A DNA stretch of 8,852 nt from contig CALMVH010000289.1 of NCBI GenBank assembly GCA_937873165.1, forward strand, positions 5,256-14,107, given 5' to 3'. This document shows positions 1 to 5,573 of this stretch, one piece after another. Both the position numbers and the translations under genes were made by a program. Below the pieces are notes generated by a model, which saw only the letters and a program-made list of their open reading frames with translations, was not told the origin of the DNA and did not search any database. The stretch's first letter is position 1. The number at the start of each line of letters is the position of its first letter. The stretch is from an uncultured Rhodospirillales bacterium. GTDB taxonomy: Bacteria; Pseudomonadota; Alphaproteobacteria; CALMVH01.

Positions 1-2
1 CG

Positions 3-401
3 GTAGCCGAAACATACGAACAGTGCCGCGTCACAGGATGGGTAAACGCGGGCGCGGTGGTGGCGGAACTGGAGAAAGCTCGCTGCCTTGCCTTTCCCAG
101 CCTGTGGTACGAAACGTTCGGGCTGGTTGTCGACGAGGCGGCCGCCAAGGGTGTACCTGCGATTGTAAGCGACATCTCAGCCGCCGCCGAGCGCGTGGAG
201 CACGGCGTGACCGGCTGGCGCATGCGCTCGGGGGACATGGACGATCTGGCGCGGTGCCTGGCGCTTACGCGAGACGATGCCATCGTATCGGCGATGGGAC
301 AGGCCGCGTATGACCGGTTCTGGCGCAACCCGCCGACCGGCGCGAACCACGTCGAGGGCCTGTCGCGTATCTACGATCAGGTCCTGTCGAGGGTGGCATG
401 A
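3..401 (+). CDS. GT4-family glycosyltransferase, C-terminal part (5' truncated by window edge)
   Basis: The reading frame is open from base 3 and ends at the TGA at 399-401, giving 132 residues of the C-terminal half of a GT-B glycosyltransferase. It carries the nucleotide-sugar donor-binding region: a GWVN strand-turn near residue 13, then FPSLWYETFGLVVDEA, in which the two glutamates of the EX7E motif lie at about residues 37 and 45. GVPAIVSD and HGVTGW follow, both typical of GT4 (Glycos_transf_1) enzymes. Such enzymes transfer a sugar from a nucleotide donor at the cytoplasmic face of the membrane during polysaccharide or LPS assembly. The N-terminal acceptor domain lies outside the window, so specificity cannot be inferred. 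An internal GTG at 57 could be misread as the start, but homology-like sequence continues upstream of it. The stop overlaps the next gene's start (ATGA at 398-401), suggesting translational coupling. Confidence 0.88.
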   Translation, partial: VAETYEQCRVTGWVNAGAVVAELEKARCLAFPSLWYETFGLVVDEAAAKGVPAIVSDISAAAERVEHGVTGWRMRSGDMDDLARCLALTRDDAIVSAMGQAAYDRFWRNPPTGANHVEGLSRIYDQVLSRVA

Positions 402-1354
402 GCGAGCAAGCGCCGGCCGCCGTGGTTATTCTAACCCATTTCTACGATGATTTTATTCATGATTTTTACAAGCGGCTCGTTGCCGAAGTTCCGGAATATT
501 GTACCGTCTTCCTTTTGATCAACTGCGGGGAAAAAACCGCCGCGTACCCGTCAGCCGAAGAAGCAATCGGAAACCATGTTTTTCTCTGCAACACGGCAAT
601 GCTGCTGGCGCTCGGCTATCCTGAAAAATGCCGTCTCGAAGGTTGGACAGGCAAGGGGTGGACTCTTAATCCAGGGAACACCGATTTGCTGATGCTCAGT
701 TTTGTTCAAGCTCACCCGGAATATGAACATTACTGGGGCATTGAGTACGATGTTCACTACGAGGGCAAGTGGAGGAGTTTCTTTAACCACTTTGCCTCAA
801 GCCGAGCCGATCTACTGGGTACCACACTTTATCGCCAAACAGAAACTTCGCACAAAGGCTTGATGCCGCCTTTGGTGGCGGCAGGCCAGAAGCCCGTTGG
901 TTTTACCGAAGCCTTGCGAGGGTTTTTTCCTATTTTCCGGATTAGCGCTCAAGCAGTCGAAGCAATCCGCGCAGACTATAGTGCTGGTTGGGGCGGACAC
1001 TATGAGTCGACGTGGCCTACGATTGTCCATAATCACGGGTTGGTGATAGAAGACATCGGCGGTGCCGGAGATTACGTTCTTCCAGGTAATAAGAACCGTT
1101 TTTATTTCAACTTTCGCGGATCGTGGTCGGGTTCGCCAGGAACATTTGTATTCAGGCCATGTTTTGCCCGGGTCATGAAGTATAATAACACTCTTTGGCA
1201 TCCCGTGAAACCGGCTGGAACCTATAAAAAATGGCAGCTAGGAAACAGTAATCCAGATCTATATGAAACGCTTAAGGACAGCTATAAACAAACAATATGG
1301 AGACTGGTTATAAGAGCCTGGTTCTTGGTCAAGTGGAACAAGCTAGTTGATTAA
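398..1354 (+). CDS. Unrecognised protein of a glycan cluster, possible GT-A-like enzyme
   Basis: This 318-residue protein has no signal peptide. The start is the ATG inside the ATGA overlap with the GT4 gene, preceded by GAGGG about 5 nt upstream. I do not recognise the family with confidence. Visible features are VVILTHFYDD at the N-terminus (a beta-strand like those opening GT-A folds), YWGIEYDVHYEG at 112-123 (a hydrophobic strand running into an acidic D/E pair, comparable to a DXD-type metal site), an aromatic GGHYESTWPT segment at 199-208, IEDIGG at 217-222, and WHPVKP at 267-272 followed by a basic, aromatic tail. The EYD pattern recalls DUF3405-like or other nucleotide-diphospho-sugar transferase folds, but this is only a resemblance. 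Its position between two glycosyltransferases suggests a glycosyltransferase or glycan modifier. GC is about 37-48% in the rows I counted, against about 75% in one row of the GT2 gene, a sign of separate origin. Confidence 0.8.
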   Translation: MSEQAPAAVVILTHFYDDFIHDFYKRLVAEVPEYCTVFLLINCGEKTAAYPSAEEAIGNHVFLCNTAMLLALGYPEKCRLEGWTGKGWTLNPGNTDLLMLSFVQAHPEYEHYWGIEYDVHYEGKWRSFFNHFASSRADLLGTTLYRQTETSHKGLMPPLVAAGQKPVGFTEALRGFFPIFRISAQAVEAIRADYSAGWGGHYESTWPTIVHNHGLVIEDIGGAGDYVLPGNKNRFYFNFRGSWSGSPGTFVFRPCFARVMKYNNTLWHPVKPAGTYKKWQLGNSNPDLYETLKDSYKQTIWRLVIRAWFLVKWNKLVD

Positions 1355-1386
1355 GACACGAGTCTTCTCCGGTACCTGGGGTAAAA

Positions 1387-2397
1387 ATGAATCAAACACT
1401 TGAGTCAAAACGGCCTCGCGTGTCTGTTGTTATGCCATCGTATAACGTGGCGGATTGTATCGAAGTTGCGGTGCGTTCCGTGTTGCGACAGACGGAGCCG
1501 GATTTCGAGATCGTGATTGTCGACGACGGCTCTTCGGACGATACGTTCGCCCTGGCTACCCGGCTGGCCGCCGAGGATCCGCGTATCCGTGTGGTGCGCA
1601 ATCCGCGCAATGGCGGGCGGATGATGGCCATGAATTATGGGCTATCGGAGGCCCGCGGGCAGTGGGTCGCGGTTCTTGACGCCGACGATTGGTATGCGCC
1701 CGGCCGCCTGAAGCGCCTGCTGGACGCCGGCGACGCGTCGGGTCTCGATATGGTTTCGGATGACTGGATCGCGGTCGACAGCAAGGCCGGGTTGTGCCTT
1801 GAGTCGCCGCTGCCGCGTCGCGGCAAGGATATCGTCCTGGATCTCGAGTATTTCCTCGCGAACACGGACTCGACTTCCAAGGGCGACTACGGGATGCTTA
1901 AGGGAACCGTCAAGAACGAGTTCCTGGAGCGTACAGGCATCACGTATTACGAGAAGGCGAGAACAGGCGAGGACTTTTACTTCCTGCTCTCTTTCTTCCT
2001 GGCGGGTGGCCGCTGCCTGCTTCTGACCGACGCGCTTTATTATTATGTCGAGCCGTTCGGCAGTATCTCCCGCGCCTGGGCCCAGGAAGGGCGCAAGCGT
2101 TACAAGTTCGAGATTCTGGTGGATGTGAACCAGCACTTCATTGACACCTACGCGTCGAAGATGACCGCCCGCCAGATCGGCTATTTGAAACGCCGCAATG
2201 GCGGATGGCACGCCTTGATTGCCTTTCACCAGATGCGGGAAGCGTGGCAGGAGGGGCATCGCGGCCAGGCGCTCGGCAAAATGCTCACGGCGCCAGCCAG
2301 CTTCTGGGTTCTTATGGCGAAGCGGGTCCAGCAACGCTTAAAGCGGGCGGTCTATGGATCTCCCCGCAAGATACTGGGTCCGGTCGAGCCTGTGTGA
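1387..2397 (+). CDS. GT2-family glycosyltransferase
   Basis: A complete 336-residue GT-A glycosyltransferase. The start ATG has GGGG at 1378-1381, 5 nt upstream. The fold begins with VSVVMPSYN at 12-20. The nucleotide-binding acidic motif VDDGSSDDT is at 45-53, the metal-binding DADD motif at 98-101, and TGEDFYF at 193-199 is the usual place for the catalytic-base ED pair. The C-terminal third (about 240-336) is basic and amphipathic, with no clear transmembrane helices, so the enzyme is probably cytoplasmic and peripherally membrane-bound. It would transfer one sugar from a nucleotide donor to a lipid-linked glycan; donor and acceptor cannot be read from sequence. It lies 32 nt after the 318-residue gene and is probably in the same operon. 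Its TGA is the first half of the TGATCA palindrome whose other strand ends the convergent HAD gene. Confidence 0.92.
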   Translation: MNQTLESKRPRVSVVMPSYNVADCIEVAVRSVLRQTEPDFEIVIVDDGSSDDTFALATRLAAEDPRIRVVRNPRNGGRMMAMNYGLSEARGQWVAVLDADDWYAPGRLKRLLDAGDASGLDMVSDDWIAVDSKAGLCLESPLPRRGKDIVLDLEYFLANTDSTSKGDYGMLKGTVKNEFLERTGITYYEKARTGEDFYFLLSFFLAGGRCLLLTDALYYYVEPFGSISRAWAQEGRKRYKFEILVDVNQHFIDTYASKMTARQIGYLKRRNGGWHALIAFHQMREAWQEGHRGQALGKMLTAPASFWVLMAKRVQQRLKRAVYGSPRKILGPVEPV

Positions 2398-3132
2398 TCA
2401 GCCGGCCTGGAAGGCCAGGGCATAGATCTCGTCGCCGGACCGGTCGCGGCAGTTTTCGATACGACCGCCAGGAGCGTCGTGCCTGACGGAAGCAAGACCC
2501 GTCTCGCTGCCGAACCACAACACCAGATCGGCTGCCTTGATCAGCGGCAGGTCGTCGTAATGGTCGGTGAAGAAGATGCGGCGGCTCGACAGCCAGCCGT
2601 GGACCCCGAGGTAAGCCAGGACACGGTCGCGCTTGACCCCGCCCAGGTTCTCCTGCCAAGCCGTCTCGCCATGCGGCGGCGTTGACAGAACATGCGTGAA
2701 GCCCAGGCTGCGCGATAACCCTGCCGCGTAATCCGCCACTGCTGCCGTTGCCAGGATAGCAGGCCGGTCGCCCTGCGAAACCATGTCCAGGACCTTTGTC
2801 AGATTGGGCCGGACTTTCGTCATCAGACCCTGGACCAGGGCTGCTTCGGCACGCGGCGCTTTTTCACCCGCGACGGCCTTGGCCCAGATATGCTGCAAGC
2901 GGCGCTTCGTTGTCGGGTGATCATGCCTGAAAAGTTTCCGCAGCAGCATCGCCGCGACAGTTTGGACTGTAATCCAGCCACGCGTGATAGGATCGACGTT
3001 GATTGAACCGCGTGCCAAATGCAGCACCCAGTTCTGGAAGCTATTCACTGAAAGAATCGTGCCATCCAGATCGAAGATCAGGACGGTCGTGTCATCGAAA
3101 GTCGAATGACCAGGGGAAGCGGCAAAGGACAT
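2398..3132 (-). CDS. HAD-superfamily phosphatase (subfamily IB-like)
   Basis: A 244-residue HAD hydrolase with all four motifs visible: motif I DLDGT at 21-25 (nucleophile D21, general acid D23), motif II threonine in ATAA near 129, motif III lysine in GGVKRD at 167, and motif IV TDHYDDLPLI at 189-198 (D190, D193, D194). About 100 mostly helical residues between motifs I and II look like a C1 cap, and the motif IV wording resembles SerB-type/IB enzymes. It should be an Mg-dependent, cytoplasmic phosphomonoesterase; the substrate is unknown. The ATG at 3132 is the only good start before motif I. It lies inside the phosphoribosyltransferase gene (41-nt overlap), and no Shine-Dalgarno is visible, so translation probably depends on coupling. 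With that partner it may remove a 5-phosphate from a transferred phosphoribosyl group (inference). It is the last gene of the minus-strand run. Confidence 0.88.
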   Translation of the reverse strand: MSFAASPGHSTFDDTTVLIFDLDGTILSVNSFQNWVLHLARGSINVDPITRGWITVQTVAAMLLRKLFRHDHPTTKRRLQHIWAKAVAGEKAPRAEAALVQGLMTKVRPNLTKVLDMVSQGDRPAILATAAVADYAAGLSRSLGFTHVLSTPPHGETAWQENLGGVKRDRVLAYLGVHGWLSSRRIFFTDHYDDLPLIKAADLVLWFGSETGLASVRHDAPGGRIENCRDRSGDEIYALAFQAG

Positions 3133-3679
3133 CGCGGTATATTACATAGTCCGGTTGAATAAGAGGTGTCTTTGTTGTGACAGTCACGGCGGCGGTCCGG
3201 ATCGTGGCATGGGCCGAGGCGATCGCGCCGACCTTCCTGGTGACGGTCAATAGCGTCGATCCACTATCGACGGCGTCGTCCACGACCAGAATGCGGGCGG
3301 CGTCCAGTCCGCGCAGGGCGACTTCGATCGCCGCCAGCTCATTCTCGGGGATGATGCGTTCGCTGGCTTCTGCCATACCTTTCCGCATTAGCATCCGATG
3401 CTCGAACAGGCGCAAGCGGTTGTTTATGCCGCGCGGCAGCAGCTTCAAAGTTTTCTTGAAGAGCGACGACTTGCTTTTGCGGGCTGTGCCAGGGCGGCGG
3501 CACGTGGCCTCCAGCAGGCGCACTCCGGGCTGGAAGCCATCCTGCATCAGGTCGGCGATGTGGTAGCCGCCCGTGCGGACTCCGATCACGATCTGCGGAT
3601 GGAAGTCGGCTTCAGCCTTGGCGTACAACTCGCGGGCTGTACGCTTCAGCGCCACAGGATCGAGTGTCTCGACACGCAT
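3092..3679 (-). CDS. Phosphoribosyltransferase-domain protein
   Basis: A 195-residue type I PRTase-fold protein (198 if the TTG at 3688 is used). The diagnostic PRPP-binding loop is ILVVDDAVDSGST at about 130-142, with two acidic residues followed by small and hydroxyl residues. IVIGVRTGGYHIAD at about 30-43 fits the pyrophosphate loop. Between them lies an unusual strongly basic stretch, about 60-105, rich in K and R and then RLRLFEHRM. The family uses PRPP to ribophosphorylate a base or another acceptor; acceptor specificity here is unknown. I chose the ATG at 3679, 5 nt after the DUF427 stop. The TTG at 3688 overlaps that stop (TTGA) and has GAGG 4 nt upstream, so it remains possible. The 41-nt overlap with the HAD phosphatase downstream argues for a shared pathway. 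It is not an obvious pyrE, apt, hpt or comF product. Confidence 0.85.
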   Translation of the reverse strand: MRVETLDPVALKRTARELYAKAEADFHPQIVIGVRTGGYHIADLMQDGFQPGVRLLEATCRRPGTARKSKSSLFKKTLKLLPRGINNRLRLFEHRMLMRKGMAEASERIIPENELAAIEVALRGLDAARILVVDDAVDSGSTLLTVTRKVGAIASAHATIRTAAVTVTTKTPLIQPDYVIYRDVLCRFPWSFDFR

Positions 3680-3684
3680 GCTGG

Positions 3685-3972
3685 TCAAGTAACCTCGACG
3701 CCGCGCCAGAAGGCGACAAAGCCCTGGATGTTCCTGGCCGCGTCGGACGGTCGCTTGTATGTCCAGGCAGCGTCATGGTTTGTTTCACCATCCACAACTA
3801 CGTCGTAGTAGCTGGCAGTGCCTTTCCAGGGGCAATGGGTGGTAGTGGCGCTGTCGCGTAGCAGGGCAGGACTCAACGCGCTTTCAGGAAAATACACGTT
3901 TCCCTCCAGGCTGACCACGCTCTCCGGGGGAGCCTCGGCGATCGTCTGGCCTTTCCATCTGGCTGTTGGCAT
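3685..3972 (-). CDS. DUF427 domain-containing protein
   Basis: A 95-residue single-domain protein that matches the DUF427 pattern over nearly its whole length: a WKG beta-strand start, VYFP near 26-29, the hallmark HCPWKGTASYYDV at 46-58 with conserved cysteine and tryptophan, then AAWTYKRPSDAARNIQGFVAFW at 68-89. DUF427 proteins are small, cytoplasmic, mostly beta and without an established biochemical role; none is claimed here. The ATG at 3972 is preceded by TGAGGA about 4 nt upstream. The gene begins 6 nt after the stop of the MscS-like channel gene and runs into the phosphoribosyltransferase gene, so it is part of the same transcript. Length is normal for the family, and no key residue appears missing. 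Confidence 0.9.
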   Translation of the reverse strand: MPTARWKGQTIAEAPPESVVSLEGNVYFPESALSPALLRDSATTTHCPWKGTASYYDVVVDGETNHDAAWTYKRPSDAARNIQGFVAFWRGVEVT

Positions 3973-3978
3973 ATGTCC

Positions 3979-5544
3979 TCACACGTATTTGAAAAATGCG
4001 GATTGCTGGAAAAGGATTGAGTTTGGAAACGCGGCAACCCGGCCTGTCGGTTCCAGCTTTTCGTCTTTCATCTCCAGCTCACGCAAGTAAAATCGCACCA
4101 TGCCGATTTGAACGATGTCCCCGATCACGCCCGACACCGACACCCGGTCGCCGGGACGCACGCTGTAGCGGCCGTAAAAGAAGAAATGCGCCACCAGCGA
4201 CAGCAGCACGTTTTGGAATGCGACGGCAAGGCCGGCCGTGAGGAACCCTGCAAAGGTCGCAAAGGATCCGACCTGCGTAACCAGGTTCATGATTACGATG
4301 ATCACGATGCAGATGGTCAGCAACGTCCGCCGGATGGCGCGCAACTGTTTCTTGCGCTTGTCGTCGCGCACATAGCGCTCGGTCGCGCGCCGGCTGATTT
4401 CTGAAATAATCAACGGGATCAGCAAAAAGACGCACAGGATCGACAGCCGCACGGCCAGCTGGCGCATCAGGCTTTTCATCTCGTCCTTCAACGTCCCCGA
4501 CCATTGGTCCAGCGTACGCCTGCTCGACTCTAGGTACACATTCGTCTGGGTAATCGGCACGAAACCTGTCGATAACTGCTTGAACTCGGTCAGCAGCTCG
4601 TCAAAATTGCCCGTGGATCCGCTTGTCACCGCAGCGGGCGCGCCCGCCGGGCTAGACGATCCTTGCTGCGCCGGTGCGTGCTCTGCCGGCGATGCGGCGG
4701 GGGGGGCCACGCTAACCGGTAGCTGTACCGCGGCCCGTAGTTCAGTCCGTAGCTTGTCCAGGAACTCCTTGTTGGTGGCCTGAAGGTCGGCTGTCTGCTT
4801 CATCAGCACGCCCACGTCGTCTTCTTCGCGCCAGAGCTTGAAAATATCCTTGCCCATGTCGAGAAGCCCGCCGCTGACGGTGGGCAGCGGCACGCTTCCC
4901 GGGGTAAAGGGCATGGCCGGCAGCGTTACCTTGCCCGATGCAGGGGCGGATTGTATTGGTTTCGCCGGTATGGCGGTATCGGCAATGCTGTTGATCTTGC
5001 CTACCAAACCGCCATCGGCGGTGCTCACGATGCTATTGTAGACCCCCAGAACATTATTAACCAACTCTCGCTGCGCCGTCGCCAGCTTCATCTGCCCAGC
5101 CAAATCATCTTGTTTCGCCTTCAGGGCCAAGCGGGTTTTGCTGTTCGCCTGGCGCATTTGGATCGCAAGCGCCTTGGTTTGCGCCGTTAAGTCGGCTAGA
5201 TGCGCGTCGATCCTGGCCGCGGCGTCGTTCAAACGCTTGTGTTCATCGTCCTGATCGGACGGCGCCTTGGCAGCCGCCTGCCTGTCCAGGATTTCAGCCT
5301 GGGTACGGGCGAAATCGAAACTGGACTTCAGCACGTTGGCGGCGCTTTGGCTTACCGAGTCCTTCAACAGCGTTTCGCGGGCGGTGCCGGTGGTATCAAC
5401 CGCGGCGACACTGCGATCCCAGGCGATCACGGTTTCGAGGTAGGGCAAAAGCGTATCCATGCCAATCACGTCCAGCGGCTTCGCAGGCACGCTCAGGCAC
5501 ATGGCCATCATCGCGCACAGGAACACCCTGGTGCCCAGCCGCAT
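3979..5544 (-). CDS. MscS-like mechanosensitive channel with long periplasmic N-terminus, C-terminally short
   Basis: A 521-residue protein. Residues 1-21 look like a signal peptide (R at 3 and 6, hydrophobic VFLCAMMAMCLSVPA). Residues 55-165 are alanine/glutamine-rich and heptad-like, probably a periplasmic coiled coil, and 272-310 is a low-complexity Pro/Ala/Ser linker. Predicted membrane helices are about 363-383, 405-424 and 427-457. The last, with GFLTAGLAVAFQNVLLSLV, matches the pore-lining TM3 of MscS. It is followed by the beta domain (YSVRPGDRVSVSGVIGDIVQIG at 460-481, and AAFPNSILFQ at 504-513). The protein stops eight residues later, so the alpha/beta vestibule domain of MscS is absent. 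It should act in the inner membrane as a tension-gated, osmotic-release channel. The start is the ATG at 5544 with AAAGGTGG upstream. An ATG at 5577 overlapping the helicase stop (ATGA) is a weaker alternative. Confidence 0.88.
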   Translation of the reverse strand: MRLGTRVFLCAMMAMCLSVPAKPLDVIGMDTLLPYLETVIAWDRSVAAVDTTGTARETLLKDSVSQSAANVLKSSFDFARTQAEILDRQAAAKAPSDQDDEHKRLNDAAARIDAHLADLTAQTKALAIQMRQANSKTRLALKAKQDDLAGQMKLATAQRELVNNVLGVYNSIVSTADGGLVGKINSIADTAIPAKPIQSAPASGKVTLPAMPFTPGSVPLPTVSGGLLDMGKDIFKLWREEDDVGVLMKQTADLQATNKEFLDKLRTELRAAVQLPVSVAPPAASPAEHAPAQQGSSSPAGAPAAVTSGSTGNFDELLTEFKQLSTGFVPITQTNVYLESSRRTLDQWSGTLKDEMKSLMRQLAVRLSILCVFLLIPLIISEISRRATERYVRDDKRKKQLRAIRRTLLTICIVIIVIMNLVTQVGSFATFAGFLTAGLAVAFQNVLLSLVAHFFFYGRYSVRPGDRVSVSGVIGDIVQIGMVRFYLRELEMKDEKLEPTGRVAAFPNSILFQQSAFFKYV

Positions 5545-5547
5545 GGA

Positions 5548-5555
5548 CCACCTTT
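5548..5555 (-). promoter_or_regulatory. Ribosome binding site deciding the MscS-like start
   Basis: Read on the minus strand this is AAAGGTGG. Its AGG core lies 6 nt before the ATG at 5544. The upstream in-frame ATG at 5577 has only AAGG one base away, too close to work well. This supports starting the channel at 5544, directly with its signal peptide, rather than at the ATGA overlap with the helicase gene. Confidence 0.55.
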
Positions 5556-5573
5556 CGGAAGCTCCCTTCTTGA

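Noticed and set aside
23..313. 96-residue Arg/Gly-rich plus-strand open frame at the left edge
   Set aside because: It is out of frame with the GT4 sequence, which shows the EX7E motif and continues to the window edge.
1642..2334. 230-residue open frame antisense to the GT2 gene
   Set aside because: It is opposite a gene with clear catalytic motifs, shows no domain pattern of its own, and is expected in GC-rich DNA.
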